From contig VWZP01001589.1 of assembly GCA_013396995.1 (NCBI GenBank), forward strand, positions 922,735 through 986,734: 64,000 nt of DNA, written 5' to 3'. The position numbers and the translations under genes were made by a program. This document shows, piece after piece, positions 50,019 to 64,000 of the stretch. Positions within the stretch are counted from its first letter, which is position 1. Each line of letters starts with the position of its first letter. Source of the DNA: Dicaeum eximium. Taxonomy: Eukaryota > Chordata > Aves > Passeriformes > Dicaeidae. Under the pieces are notes generated by a model. It was not told where the DNA came from and did not search any database. It was given only the letters and a program-made list of their open reading frames with translations.

Positions 50019-50430
50019 TTCACAGAAGCACAGAACTACAGAAGTGTCTAAGGTGGAAGGGAGTCCTCTGGTCCATGCCCCCTGCTCAAGCTGTGTTGCT
50101 TAGAGCTGGTTGTGCAAGGCCATGTCCAGGTGGCTTTTGAATATCTCCAAGGTGGGAGTCTCCACCACCCCTCTGGGCAATGTGTGCTGGTGCTCTGTCA
50201 CCCTCACTGTGACAAAAGTTCTCTGGTGCTCAAAGGGACCTCGTGTGTTTCAGTCCTGCCACTGGGCACTGCTGAGAAGAGCTTGTCTCTGTCCTCTTTA
50301 CACCTTCCTTTCAGGTATTTGTACACATTGATCCTCCTGAGCCTCCTCTTCTTCAGTCTGAACAGCTCCAGCTCTTTCATCACCTCATCATAGGAGAGGT
50401 GATTTAGCACAGGTGCTTCCAGGAATACTG
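50019..50430 (-). mobile_element. CR1 LINE 3' fragment, inverted
   Basis: Begins 'ttcacagaagcacagaac', then 'taaggtggaagggagtcc', 'aggccatgtccaggtggc', 'ttttgaatatctccaagg', 'ctctgtcaccctcactgt', 'actgggcactgctgagaa', 'gtatttgtacacattgatc' and 'agtctgaacagctccagc'. This is a well-preserved CR1 3' region of about 410 bp on the minus strand, 5'-truncated. It is less diverged than the copies at 20.5 and 25.8 kb, so probably a younger insertion. The overlapping open frames on both strands are incidental. Confidence 0.94.
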
Positions 50431-52059
50431 CTGTGCCAATGTCTCTGCAGCTACTGCTTCTTCATCCAGGGCATCGTGGCAAAAACTAGAAAAATCATGT
50501 TCAAAAAATAAGTAAAATCAGTATTTAAAAAAAAATCTTGGCTAAATATATGAGCTTCATTCTGTAGAGTCTGGCTAAACAGGAAGAAAACCCATTCATT
50601 ATTTTATTCTTGATCCCCTGCTAGGCCAAGGTAAATGTCATACAAGGTATTGACATTTCAATTTATATTAGACTATGAACTAGCTCAGAGAAAAAGTAGA
50701 AAAAACCCACATTGAACTGTGTCTGAATACAGTCTGCAATTGAATTCTTTGTATATATATTTTACAAATATCTTCCAGACTGAATTTTTAGTATATAGTG
50801 AGTAAAGTTGAAAAACAAAACAGCTCATGTGCAGCAATAAACTAAGGACATCTACTACATCTACAACTACTTTTGAGATTTGACATTCAAAGCAGTCATG
50901 AGGAAGAAAGTTCTATCTGCCAACACATTTAATCTGTCACAGATAAATCAGCAAATAGTATCAATCACACTGTCGTGGGTGGAGAGGGAGCATCAGACAA
51001 AGTTGTTTAGAAAAGTCCTCCCACTGAGTCAGAAGGTGCAGGAAGGATCCCCTTCTTTCTAAATTCCTTCTCAGAGAGGTGCCTGGCTGCAGTTGGATTC
51101 AATCCTAGACCCAGACCTTTTCAGTGGTTTAAATCTAAGGAATTAAACAGAGGTTTGGTTGAACCTTTGTTTGTGCTGTTGGAATAAGGATGGCAAACCA
51201 GATATATTTATATGAAAAGGAATTACTTACAATGATAAATGACTAGACAAAAAGATCTTAATCAGAAGTATTTACTACATAGTATAGGAACTAAAACTAC
51301 TTATTATAGCATAGTACAGTATAGTGTACTATATTAAAGCAGCTATATTAAAGCCAGCAAAGAAGAAACAGTTTTTAAGTAGAGATTGATGTTACCCATA
51401 CCAATGACCTTGGGCAAATCTCTTTTGCTCAGCCTTGAGGGGCATCCCCACCCTAGGGAGGAATCTTGGGCACACACCCCAAGAAGAACTTGCTGTTTGA
51501 AAGTGGGACTGGACTTTCAGAGTTTAAAGTGATTGACTGTCAGTCATATGTCTCAGGCCAGCTGTACCAGCTCAGCATTTTTGATAGGGATAATTTACCA
51601 TGTCTGCCACATCTTCACCTTGATATCAGGGTGTTTAACTTTAGAATTGATGAGTCAGACTGGTTTTAACATAATTCAACATGTTCACCACTGGTGGCTT
51701 TGCAGACAGGGCACTGTTTGAGATTTTTTGCCACATTCCAGGCAGAGCATCCTGCTACACACACAACTATCATGAAAACTGGAATTACAAATGTAATTGC
51801 ACAGTATGTTGCTGCTTTCTACTGTCTATGCAGACATGTAATGTCTAATGCAATTTAAAGGTAATGCACTATTTTTGAGCTTCATTGTTACATTGCTGGT
51901 ATTGCATTTCCTGGACATATCCTTCTGCAGGACATAAAAGCCAAGTCTGGGAGGACTGTACAAAAACATACAGTTTCTCCAAACTGAATTGCTTTTTAGG
52001 ACTGCCAGTGATACTAAACTTGGTTTTGCTTCTAATAATTTTGTTTTCTGGACAAGAGT
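50431..52059. other. Unannotated AT-rich DNA
   Basis: No gene or transposon is recognisable. Confidence 0.5.
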
Positions 52060-52102
52060 TTATATATATATATATATGTATGTATGTATGTATATATATA
52101 TG
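52060..52102. repeat. Compound microsatellite (TA)n(TATG)n(TA)n
   Basis: ttatatatatatatatatg is followed by three tatg units and tatatatatatg. An alternating purine-pyrimidine array, likely length-variable. Confidence 0.93.
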
Positions 52103-55100
52103 CTCTAGACTTCACATTCTGCACTACTTTTGAGAAGCTTGGACTTATTTACTCTTATTACTCATTGCTCTGCTTTACTGAGTAACATCAAGGATGAGAT
52201 TAATGAACAACAAAACAACAACAATAAAAATTAGAAAAAATAAAATTGTTTTGTAATTAAAACCAGTTTAAAAATCTGGTTAGAGGATAGAGAGGCACAA
52301 ACTATATAGGGCATAGAAAAGCAGGTCCATTATTGCTACTGATTTTTGTGTATTTGTACAGGTTTAAATGAATAGGCATCGACTTAACACATTAATAAAC
52401 TGGGACCTTTGTGAAGAAGAGTTTAGGTTTTTTTCCTCTATAGACAGGGACTCTTGAGACTTTTTTTCACCATATATGAGTGCAGGTGCAGTCCACATCA
52501 ACACCTCAGCTCATTTGGTCTGTGCAGTTGGCTGGTACAGTTGTTCCTTTCTCCTTGGAGATATATAACTATAAAGCACAATGCCAGCTTTTGTTTTAAA
52601 CAAGAATCTCTGATCCTTTTCTTTGTGAGTAATAATCTTTAACCAGTGTAATGTTGTAAGCCTTTCACTAAGGTTGAGCCTCTTGCTCTAATCTGTCACT
52701 CTCTGAGGTTCAAGGCTTAGTGGTGCTCCCTGGGACTATTCAGAGCCCTTTTTGGGACACTGTCAAACTTCCACAGCATCTATTGATGTTGGAAAGGAAC
52801 ATCAATTAAATTCACAGTTAAAGGGAGTTTACACATCTGGCAATAAACCCACAGAAGTATTTTTGTTTACTATCAGATTAATATTTGTTTGATGTTAAGC
52901 TTTACTGCAATCTATTAATGATTTGATATCCTCTCTATATCTTATACTAGCAATTTTTACGTCTTTATTTCTCCCACTGCAAACTGAGTGTAAAATTCCA
53001 TCTGGTATCCCAGACAGGATGCTGAACAATCACTGTCACAGTAGCTCAAGTGAAGTCATTTTATTTTGTAGCTGGGACAGGCTAAGAAATCATGAGCCAT
53101 ACATTTGGCTTTGATCTACTGACCTTCAAAATATATGAAAAATTATTTCCAGTTCTACGGACAAAGCAGATACAACTATTTGACATTCATTGCAGGAAAT
53201 TAGGCATTACAGTGTCTCAGATCAAGGAAAATTCTTGACTTGATCACATTCCTGTGTGTGATGAAAGATGAGGGACATTTTAAAAAAAACGTACTGACAC
53301 ATATTCCAGAAGGGGGACGCAGCCCTATGAATAGTCTTGAACAATTGTATAGGCAAAGATGATGAAGGTGAAAAATTTCAGGGAGGTCAGACTATGTGAC
53401 AAGTGTGATCTATTTGTTATGAAACAGGAAAGCCAGATTAACACGGACACTGAGAGCCTTACTCTTACTTGGAAAGATATACTTGATCTAATATAACAGA
53501 ATTGTTAAAAATACTTTGGAGCAAAATATTGCTGTGGTGTAAATGCTATGTACACCCACAAAATTTGTGTCTGTGTTTCCAGACACACCCCCAAAAGTCA
53601 TGGAATTAATAAAACAGACATCACTTACATTGTTAGTTTATGAGTCATCATATTAATACGTGCATTGAGTCTTTTCTTTTACACATCTATTGTTCTACTT
53701 TTTCCCTTTTTTCCCCTTCTGTCCTTCCACTATCACCTTCTCTTGAAATGCTTTATTGTTTTCATTGCCCCCCCTTCTTTCCTTTCTTATTTTTGGTGTA
53801 TTTTTAGGCTCTTTTAATGCTTTCTTTTCAAAATATATCACAAAGTGCTTTTAATTTAGCTCAAGGAATTACTCAGAAGCCTGATGAAATGCTTGCTGAT
53901 GCTTAGGATATGGCACACAAATACTACCAAAGTCCATTTAGTTCTGCAAGACTGTACTTTACAAATTCCCTTCTGTGAATTCTTTTTGAGACATTCAGAT
54001 GTGTGAAAGTATAGTGGTCATTAGGGGCAAGGGCCAGGCTAAGGTGACACAGAATAACACCACTCATATTTTTTGACAAATCAAAAAGAAATTGGTTAGC
54101 TCTGACTGTCCTTCATTCTCTTCTTTTTCTCCCCTTCAAGAGTCAAACTGAAATTTGAAGCTGGTGAATGGCATCTGGTATTTGGGTAACCACACAGTGT
54201 TACCAGACAATCCTCCTTTCTCAAAGCAAACCAAGCTAAGTTACAGGAACCAGTTCTGTAATGAAGAAATGGCAAAGGTAAAAGGGTATTGCAGATAATG
54301 TGGATCTTGATTGCTTATCCTTACTGGTTGATCTTAGAAAGGTGTAGCGATGCCAGACAGGTGTTAATGGCATCTAAATTGCCATGCAGTTTCTGAATTA
54401 GAGACATTAAGATGATATCAACACAGTCCCTATGTGCATATGGTCAGTGCAGATGTGATAAACAAGAAAAAATAAGCAAGACAACACTTCTGATGGAAGA
54501 AGATGGATGATGATATTGACAGCTATTTAAATAGTTGTAAAATGTGCCTATCAAACAGAATTGTTCCAGCCCTGGGACCATTTTACCTGCAAAAGGGGGC
54601 AAGTAAATCACATGAGACAGATTCCATTGACTTTGAGGAAAAGGAAAGACAAGCCTTTTTTATTGCTATTGATGTTTGCTCTTATTGACTAAGTGTTTGC
54701 CACGGACTCAAGTACCACCAGACACATAAATACAAGGAGAACCTTGTGTGTGTCCTTTATCTGACTGGGGGAAACAATTTGCAATTTACATCCAAGGGAT
54801 CTGCAGCTTTCCTCCAACACACAGAACAGTTTGAGAAGAGTGTGCTGAAAATTGGTTCAAATAATCCTCCTGTCCTACAAAGTCCTTGCTGAGTTCAAAG
54901 AGAATGTTTTCCTTTAGAGTGAAGAAGAAAACATTTGACACTCTATCACTGTGATTTCACTGCCTGAATTATCTCTGAACTTTGCTAAGTCACAGCCTGG
55001 CTTAGTTTGCTAATGCTATATTTTGTGAAGATGCTAGGGCATAGGTCACCTTAAAAAAGGCTGATGCAGGAATTCCCTTCCTCACATATTTTTGTGAGAA

Positions 55101-57351
55101 AAAACAGCTCTAATAAATATGTGCAACAGAAAAAGAAAAAAATTGTAACAGCCTGGATGATTAGGAAGAGGAATATTTCTGAATGATCAAGATACAAGTG
55201 AAAATCCATTAAAGTAATATAACTCTCAGCTGTCTCATCCCTCTCTGGGAACCACAGAGGAGCTCATGTTTCCAGAAGGGATAACAGACTTGAGCTGTTA
55301 CATCTAACAAGGTTACTAATTTGGCTCTGGAGGTAGAAATCTGTAATTTGTTACCAGAGGTTTCCTGTCCAGACCTCTCAGGAGGGTCCTTACAGTGAGA
55401 CCAACTGGAGATTGAGTAATATCAAACAGTGAATACAGGCTTTTGGCCAGGACCACAGTTGGAGTCATGGGAATAGAAAGTGTGTTCTTGAAATTAATAG
55501 CCATCTTAATGAACAATTATTTTACATAGGACTCAACTTATTTCAAAAGAGCTTTACAAGAATAAAATCTTCCTATACTATCTGTAGTAAAGCAGTTATC
55601 ATATATTGCACATTATACTGATATAATATGGGAATTCATATATAATTTACATAGAAAGCTAAATTATGGACTTCTTTGTGATTTATTCATTGTAAAAACT
55701 TAATTACTTAGAAGAAATTAAAACTGAAAAGACATCATATTTTCCTTTGCTGATGAAATATTTTACATTTTATGATGAAATACAGTGAATCATTGCAAAG
55801 CACAACATAAGGCTAAATTTGTTAGCACTGTTAGACAGACAATATGCACCTTTTAAGTTAGTAAATATAAGTGTAATATAACCTCAGCTACAACAGTGCA
55901 ATAAATGTGAGTAGATGATGCCTTTTTTTATTATTATTTTTTGAATTTGCACTATTGGTCACAGCTTACTGTGAAAAAAGCACATGCAGGTTAAGAGATA
56001 GGTGGGTTATCTGGGCTAAAGCAGTTTTGTCTTCACAGGAACAGCTGGCAAGCATCCCTTTGGGCTTAAAAAGGGAATGGGTAAATTTCACAGGGAAAGT
56101 GATGTTGTTGCTACAAGGATTACAAAGACAAACTTTGAAATATGGATCTGTATCTACTCCCGCAAGGTGACACACCATTGACTTCACTTGATGCTTGCTT
56201 TACTGAGAATGGGTCCAATAGATTTTAATGCAGACAGTGTAACAGAGAAAAAATTGCTTTTGGCACAGCTGACGGTGTAATGTTGTTTTAAACAGATAGG
56301 ATGAATTGAAACACATCACTAGGATGAATTCTCTCCCTCCCTCCCTGTCTTTCACTTCAAATGTTTGTATGACAATGGTCTTTTCTGCACTTAATCAGCT
56401 CATAGATGCAAGTGGCTATTCTAAAGTCACTCTTATTTTTGTCAGCCTGTTTGCTTGCATATTGCTGGTGGGAGAGTTTTCTAATCACAGCATTCCATTG
56501 TAAAGAAAATCTTTAAGAGGCAGAAATAAGAGATGGCTCAAATCACCTTGTAGCTAGTGTTTGTTCCAAACGGAATGGTCTCCCAGGCATTTGTCATTAG
56601 AACTAGAAGAGCTTTGTGACCTTAAAAGCAAAGGTCAGACACTGTGTACTTCTGTACTGCATGTAATCATTATTTAAAATTGCACTAGAAATGGTGTGAA
56701 ATGGTAGTCAGATTTTGTTGGTTTTGTCTTAATCTCTTCTCATTTAATAAAGCCTATATACCAATACAAAGACTGCAATGAAAGTCTAAGATTTCTCTGT
56801 CAAGTCTCGAGTCACTACGCTCTTCTGAAAAGGTTTGCACTGCTCATCCTTGGGGCAGAAAAATACAAAAAGAGAAATAATAAAATTCCCAAGTTGTTAG
56901 ACTGGGTTTTTGTGAGCCTCCAGGATGTAAGTGTATCACATTTAGCACACAGTTCCCAGAGAAACATCTGTTAAATGTTCAATGGATAAAGTCAAAGGGG
57001 AGATATTGATTGAGCAAATGAGTTAGAGGAGACTGGGATTTGGGATATCCATGCTGCCATTTTGTGAGCTGTTTAAGCTAATGATGTTTATGAAGGTAAT
57101 TCTGGGCTTGACTCAGTATTTGCTGAAGACAGTAGAGGCCCTTCTCCCTAGTGGCATTTCAAATAGGTTCATAATTGAGTAGGGGACGAAACCAGTTGGG
57201 GAGAGCATCCTCTAGATGTCTTCATTGCTTATATATCTGTATGTGTTTATGTATGTAGAAATATTTTAAAAAATTAAAAGATCTGTCTTTTTTGATCCCC
57301 AAGAGAATATACACTTTTCTTCTCCTTGCTTTTTGGGTAATTAATCCTAGA
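52103..57351. other. Unannotated AT-rich DNA
   Basis: About 5 kb has no recognised gene or transposon. A pyrimidine-rich stretch lies at about 53670-53800 (runs of T and C including ccccccc). Confidence 0.5.
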
Positions 57352-57366
57352 AGCAGCAGCAGCAGC
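57352..57366. repeat. Short (AGC)5 trinucleotide repeat
   Basis: Five agc units in tandem. Short and not within any supported coding frame. Confidence 0.85.
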
Positions 57367-57543
57367 AAGACTTACTCACTGAAACCACATCATAGTCATG
57401 AGGATTTGTAGCTCTTTAATTTTGACAATTCTTGAAGGTGTTTCTCAGATCACTCCATTCTCACATATTTTAATTAAAAGATGGAATATTTATGTAGTAG
57501 TTATGCTTTCTGAGGGTTATTTTCTTGCTAACATGACTGTCTT

Positions 57544-57735
57544 TCATAGAATCAAAAATGGCCTTGGAAGGGACCTTAGAGATCACTGAATTCCAATCCC
57601 CCCTGCCTTGCACATGAGCCACTTCCACAGGAGCAGTTTGCTCAGAGCCCCATCCAGCCTGGCCTTGAACATTTCCAGCGATGGGAAATTCACCTCCTTT
57701 CTGGGAAACCTGTTCCAGTTCCCCCTGTAAGATCA
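57544..57735 (-). mobile_element. CR1 LINE 3'-terminal fragment, inverted
   Basis: Begins 'tcatagaatcaaaaatgg', then 'ccttggaagggaccttag', 'gatcactgaattccaatcc', 'gctcagagccccatccag', 'cctggccttgaacatttcc', 'cctgttccagttcccc'. This is an almost canonical CR1 3' end on the minus strand, about 190 bp. It is one of the least diverged copies in the window, consistent with a comparatively recent avian CR1 subfamily. The 116-codon minus frame overlapping it is not a gene. Confidence 0.95.
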
Positions 57736-60700
57736 GGTAGGCACCTTTAGAAGACTTGTAACTGTAGAGTACCTGCTTGGAAACTGCTTGGCTGTTGAAA
57801 AACTTGACATAAATATTCACATTTTAGGCTTTAGCCAATACCTGAATTTTACAACCTTGCTTGCCACACCAGCAGAGCCATGGGCTGAAATTAGCATAAA
57901 CGCTCATGTTTCAGCTGGGCTTGTAGCAGAGATTTACAAGTAGCATTTCAGCAAGCAGTGGCCAGAATCTCATCAAGGATTTTCTAAAAAAACCTAAAAA
58001 GCTTAAATCTAACCCCCTTTCCAAGGTAACTCAGAAGATACATAGTAAGATGACCTAAAATCTCCCTTGAGAATTGAGCGGAAAGGAAAAATTTTGTCTT
58101 TTGGTAAGAATGGATACAACTCAAACAAATATGCTACAGGAGAAAACAAGCTAATTAGGAATTTTGCAGCAAAAGAGCCACAGTACGTGGCAGACCCCTG
58201 CTACTGAACTGCATGATGCTTTGCAACATAGACCATCCCCCTAATTGTGATGATTTATTTTTATTCAAGAGCAGTTAAAACTCATTGTTATGCTGCCTGT
58301 TTAGCACTGCCCTTGCCTGGAGACCACTATAGCTTAAACCTCAAATATGTTAAATAAGAAATTGTAAATAGTGGCATGAAACTGTGGAAGAATTAATTGG
58401 AATGTAAAAGAAGCATTGTAATTTAAAAGTGTAAATTGTAAACATAAGTGCAGGTAACGTCTGGAACAGGAAAGTGCTAGGGAGAATAGAATCCATGGGA
58501 TCAGTTTGTTGCCCCTTCATAAAATAATCATGAAACCCAGAAAATCATATCCATTTAAAAATATTTGTAAAGATATATATTCCCTGAATACCTCATTCTC
58601 CCTTTTGTGATAAAGATATTTTTTTCCTGTGGAACAAAAAACCCCCTCCCTCCTCTTCCCAAACCCTCCTCAGGGAATAAATATAGAAAACCCTTCCTAC
58701 AAAGCCTCACAAGCTTTCTTTCTGCCTTGACTTTGCAAAGGGGTCACTTAGTTTTGTCTTATGTGGATATCAGATCAATTAGTACATGCAGATTTGTTGA
58801 TGGTCTATCAAATTTTTCATCACAGCAACAGCTTCCCAATCAAAAAGATTACACAGAGGACATCTAATAAAAATGTAGTTATAATGTAACCTGGAATTTC
58901 AGCTCATATGGAGTGAGAAGGGGTGACTAGATGTTTATTCATGAAGGATGGTGCCAACACAGGTTGTGTAAAATGACAGATCTGGTTTTGGGTGCTGTGG
59001 GTAGCTGTTATGTATAAGGAATTTTGGGACTAATCAAACTGTACTTGATTCTCAAGTACTCTCAGCACTTCTAATGGAAATGGAAGGTGATGCTGTGGGA
59101 CTTGTGAGAGTCACCCTGCACCAAAAGGAGAGTAGTTTTCCAGGTGGGGAGGTTCCCACTATGGTTGTTCATCCTTGGGGTATGACACAGTGCAGCTGAA
59201 GGAAACAGGGTGATTCTTTAAGTGGCTGCAGAAAAAAAACCAGTCACCTCTAGTCTTTGCTGCCTTATTCGTTTGTGGCTTGGATTTGAGGACAGATGAG
59301 TTTGTGACATATGTGGAAAAGTTAACTTGAGATTGTGATACCATAAAATTTCCTACAAAGCTCTAGTTTTCTATTGTAGCAAGATTGTTGTAATGAGATA
59401 TACCTGTTAGGTAAAAACTGTGAACTCTTACATATAAAGAGTGATTCAAAATTGTCCTGTGGATGTCAGAAATAGAATAAAATAGAAATATGTTTTACCA
59501 GAGATATTGCAGACTATGGAAATGAGCAGTTCGTGGTTTTACATTGATTAACACAAAAATCTGTCTCAGTAATACTGAGGTAGGAAATGATCCTGGCACA
59601 CAAGTAGGAGAGACCCAAGTCTGCCTAAATATGACATTAATGTCAAATAGTCATATAGGAGGGAACACAAAGATAGAAAATATCGAAAGAAGAACTCTTA
59701 ACCTATAGAAGAGGAGCCAGAAGCAGTGGTAAGAGAAAGAACAACACACATACAGAAGTAATTATATTTCTAAGTAAGCACATGCTTGAGAGATTGAAAA
59801 TGGTACTCAAAAATAAAGAGAGAAGAATTAAAAAACAAATATTAATGAACCAAGGGAAAAAAACATAAATAATCTGTGCTCAAAGTGAAGCTTAGAAAAG
59901 TTTTAACCTTCAGATAAGAAGAGGGCTGTTGAGACTAGGCAATGTAACAGAGAAGCAAAGGTGAAGACTGATGCTAAGGTTTCACAGGAGATTAGTAGTG
60001 CAGTTATTCATTTTTTAATTATGTGAGATACAAGAAATGGGAAACAACAAATATTTAACAAATGACCAGCATTATTTATTCATAGAGGGCAGAGCCAATG
60101 GAAAAGGAGAAAATATTAATTAATTTTTCACTTCAGGATTCCCAGCAGAATGTGTAGAACAGATGCTGAAGTTAAACCAATCTCTTACACTGCAACTGAA
60201 CTTTGCCATAGACACTTATAGCTGTAGAAGAGAAATAATATAAAAACTCATGTAGAAATCATACAAACTCAGTTTTCAGACCATTAACCTGTAATTTTAT
60301 TTTCTTCTGAAATGTGTTATTTTATCAGTATTTATTTTGTAATAGTTTCATGCACAAATTTCTGAACAGACACGTTGGTCTTTGTCCAAATACTTAATAT
60401 CTCAGGCACCACGATGTATTCCTGAGCCAGTGTTTCTGAATCTTTCTGGAATGAAATTTGATTCTGCCATACCTTTTCCATAGCTCTTTCCACCAGGTGT
60501 CATTCCCTGATTTATTCTTCAATCTCAGTTTTTATTCTTTCCTCCTGGGATTCTGCTGCTTTCATCTTGCTCATCATTCAGAAGCAAAAGCACAAAGGGG
60601 TTAAATAAAATCCACAAAAAAACTGCACCAGACACAGCTATATATTACAGCTCACCTGTAATCGATTCCAAAGCATCCTTTACCAACCTGCAAAGTGACT

Positions 60701-63700
60701 TGGCTAGATGCTTAATTCAACAAGATGATATCACTGACTGATTAAATTGAAACAGAATAAAATTGTGAAAAGCACAACTCTAGGCCCATATACTTATCAC
60801 TGTCTGGTCCAGAATTGAAAGTGAGAAAAAGATTGGAAAAGAATTTCATTTGTTTTCAGAAGTTTTTTAGAAGTTTCAGTAGCTTCTCAAAATTGAAACC
60901 AAAAATCTCAATATTTAAATCTTTACCTGGGTGCAAAGTACCCATCTGCACAGAGCAGTAGCTGGTGGAGCTGCTGGAAGCTTTGGATCAAGTCCCAAGT
61001 GTCATATGTCAAATGCAGAATAGTTTTCTTCTCTAGGAATTGACTTTTCAGAACATAGGCAATTCCCAACACTGAAGTCTTTTGGATCTTGTTGCAGAGG
61101 ATATACACAAGAGATGTGTTAGATTTTTCTCTTGCAGACTGCTTCCTGATGAATAAGAAGTACTTGCATGTGAGCAGCTGCTGAAATGTGTTTTGGAAAT
61201 TATTCCCTTGAGAGCAACAATTTGAGAGCTGGTAAAAGTTATGAGATAATAAATCAAAATAACTTCTGCTACATAGATTGTCAGAGGGTGCTCAGACAAA
61301 CAGATATCAGTCACGTTTCCAGAGCAGAAGAGACATCTCACCCATTTAAAAATTGTACCTTCTCTTCTTTCTTTGTGTTCTTTGACTTGGTGGGATTCCA
61401 CAAGTATCAGCTGTGCCTAAAAATAGAGAGATTGGGATGGTCACAGAGCCATTAATATGACAGACATTATTAATTATTGGTTATTCACAGACACATGGGA
61501 AAAGAAGAATTTATTCCCTGGAGAAGTTAGATTTCCATAAATTCTGATTTCAAATAAAGAAAACATCTTTTTTTGTGCTGTTCTTAATTAATGGTACCCA
61601 TTTTATATGGAACAATAAATGAAGCATTCACAATAAGGCACACAATTCACAATTGCTACCTAGAACACAAAATCACTATGTTACTTGGAGATTTTTCTGT
61701 AATAATGGGTATGAAAAACTCACAAATTTGCTGCCATAGCTCTATTACACCATAGACTCCATTACACTTTGCAAGATATAGGAAGGAAAGATTTAAATAG
61801 CACACACTAAGTCATTTGAAAACTAAAACTTGACAGAGGATGAAGTCCATAGGACAGGATTTTATATAAGTTTTAGAAACTTGTTGAAGCTCGTAATTTA
61901 ACTGTAGCCTTTCTTCAGCAGTGAAATCAAGTTCAAAGAGGACCTTGGAAACCCAGCTCAATTTTGTTCTCAGCAAAACCTGGAGGAGGTCAAAGAAACA
62001 TTTTTCTTTAGTCAGATCTTTAAGAAAAAATCACTGTGAAATGGAAAGATGTTTAACAGGCAAGGAAATTCACTAGAACTTTACACATATCTTAAGTATA
62101 ATAAAAAAGAATAAGATTTTAACAGGAACTTGTCTTATTTTGCATCTCTGAGGGGACAACAACAGACAAAAGACCAATTTTGAAGCTGCCATCAGAGACT
62201 TTCAAAGTGATCTAGTATTTAAGAGTCTGTTCTATTGGAAGACTCATCCAGCTACTTCTATGCCTCTTTTCTACACATCTGTGAGTCCTAGAATTTGACC
62301 AAACTTTTCAGAAGAAAGAAAGCTATGCTTTTTCTTCTTTATTGTATTTTATTTTGATTTTGGTTATCTTTTTTTATCCTTTCCCTCTGAGTACTTTTCC
62401 TCATTAATTACAAGGAAAGTAGACCTAGAAAGCATAAATATATTTTGAAATTGTCAAGCAGCCTATTTGCTACTTTTTAGTTTACTCTTTGGTACCACCT
62501 TTGTGATATATCCTTACTACTAAACTGTCTACTTAGGTGATTAAATTGAAATTGTTGGTAAGATGCTATTTTGCTTATGTGTAAAGTATGCTCATGTCTT
62601 AATGGCTCCCTCATTTCTCTTCCAAATTTCAATGAAAATGAAATGCTCAATGAAATAATGTTTTGGCTATTTGATTTCCAAATTTCACTTCAGCCTCTGT
62701 AATTGCTCTATTACTTATCAGACAGGATAGTGTTTCTACTGTCTTCATGTTTAGTAATATATATGAACACGTATTTGCTTCAAGTAAATTAGGAATGTTG
62801 AATTCATGAATGTTTTTACTGTTTTGAAAGAAAAAAAAAGAGGGCACTACCTTTTCTTCCCCCCTCATTGTTATCAGTGGAGCTTAAGGAAGTAAATTTA
62901 TACTGTGGAAAATAGTAGTTTTTACTTTATGTGTGGGCATCAAGTAAGAACTCTTTACAAACAAAGTTCAAACACTTGTTTGAGTTTATTTTTACAAAGT
63001 TCTCATCAGGCATTATCAGACCTGAGTGGCACTAACAGAATGACAGAAGCAGAGGCAATGCACTGTGAATGATCTGACATCAATTTTTACAAGCTGACAG
63101 CTCAAAGAATCGCTACCAGGTAGAAAGACATACAACAGCCTTGAAATGGAGATCTGTTTTTACAGATGATTTTGCAAAGTGACCACTGGAGAGGGATGAA
63201 AAATCTGGAATAGAGGAAAAAAAATATCACGCATGAAGACAAATATCATACAATAGCATTCTGTGGTAGTTTCTGGCTAAATAATAATTGCTAGTGAGTT
63301 CTGAAAAGATGGCTGGGGATGCTGCAAATTCCACTCATTGATTACTTGCCTGGGAGACGTATCTCTTTTTTAGTTCTACTCAGTGATAGCATACTTGTTG
63401 GGATGGATCCATTTTGATTTTTTAAATCAATCTCTTGCACAGCTGCTGCTGTACACAGTAATATTGCAATAATACTCTTTGATGTAGTGAAATGGGGTTG
63501 AAGGTAGGTAGGACTGGTACCCTGGAGGTAGGTCAGTCAGCCTTCTCAGAAAGATTGTGTCAAATATTGGTTACTTCAGTCCTTGAGGTCTGCAAAAAAT
63601 ATTAACTCTCTAGCAAGGGAAGGTTCTTAGACATTTATACAGGTTATGAACCAAATATTTAATTTGTGTACAGAAAATTCCTAAATGATAGTAAAAGGAA

Positions 63701-63929
63701 TTTGATGTGACTTTGGGATTCATCATATCAGACCAGAGAGGCACTTTGATGTCAGGCAGAGGCTGCAGGAGTTGCTATGTATAGCTCCAGGGACACCAGC
63801 TGTGCCCTACATAGATAGAACTCATGTCACCAGGCTGCTCAGGGATGCTGCAGTGTGCTCACAAGTAGCTGTATTTGTGGGGCTAGTGGTAAACTTTTAC
63901 AGACTGCACAAACCCTGGCAAAGTGCACT
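57736..63929. other. Unannotated AT-rich DNA
   Basis: About 6 kb has no recognisable gene, RNA or transposon. The largest open frame (117 codons, minus, 61048-61401) is chance-sized and has no motif. Confidence 0.5.
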
Positions 63930-64000
63930 CGCAGCCCAGAAAGCCAATCCTGTCCTGGGCTGGATCCAGAGCAGCATGGCCAGCCATGCAGGGGAGGGGA
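63930..64000 (+). mobile_element. CR1 LINE fragment truncated by the window end
   Basis: 'gcagcccagaaagccaatcc', 'tgtcctgggctggatcc', 'agagcagcatggccagcc' match the CR1 segment 'aagaaggccaaccgtgtcc', 'tgggctgcatcc', 'agcagcgtggccagc' on the plus strand. The sequence continues beyond the window. The 5' edge here is approximate. Confidence 0.85.

Noticed and set aside
51402..51445. Possible second MIR core (gaccttgggcaaatctc)
   Set aside because: The similarity covers about 25 bp and neither flank extends it, so it is too short to annotate.
57470..57820. 116-codon minus-strand open frame
   Set aside because: It spans a near-canonical CR1 3' end, which is untranslated in the element. The frame is incidental.

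Overview
This window looks like AT-rich, non-coding nuclear DNA from a bird. It is either intergenic or the interior of a very large intron. The main evidence is its repeat content: ten recognisable CR1 LINE fragments, mostly 5'-truncated. Several begin or end with the degenerate avian 3' tail (tcatagaatc on one strand, aatgattccgtgaatc on the other). There is also one LTR of a widespread avian endogenous retrovirus type. No mammalian-type SINEs are visible. Recognised CR1 plus LTR sequence adds up to about 6 kb, roughly a tenth of the window, which is ordinary for a bird genome. I could not identify the species or the locus.

I find no protein-coding gene, tRNA, rRNA, known small RNA, CRISPR array or operon-like structure. 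The longest open frames are 141 codons. One lies in a T/G-rich low-complexity tract and the other runs into a CR1 copy. The rest are as short as expected by chance in 64 kb of AT-rich DNA.

Layout: 1-3.8 kb is unique AT-rich DNA with a possible MIR remnant and a T/G-rich tract. CR1 copies lie at 3.8-4.2 kb (-), 10.2-11.2 kb (+), 20.5-21.5 kb (-, ancient), 25.8-26.3 kb (-, ancient), 27.8 kb (+, 3' tail), 34.8-36.4 kb (-, long composite with reverse-transcriptase remnants), 39.1 kb (-), 50.0-50.4 kb (-), 57.5-57.7 kb (-) and 63.9-64.0 kb (+, cut by the window end). A minus-strand retroviral LTR (21486-22058) abuts the ancient CR1 and may be followed by internal retroviral sequence up to about 22.9 kb. 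Simple repeats include a 10-bp minisatellite at 14.76 kb. A 33-N assembly gap sits inside a poly-T run at 47.3 kb.

The most notable non-repeat feature is a compact, isolated CpG island at 48.44-48.64 kb (27 CpGs in about 200 bp by hand count) in otherwise CpG-poor DNA. It is the best candidate for a promoter, enhancer or insulator here. Nothing supports a previously undescribed biological system; the findings below are modest and are scored accordingly.
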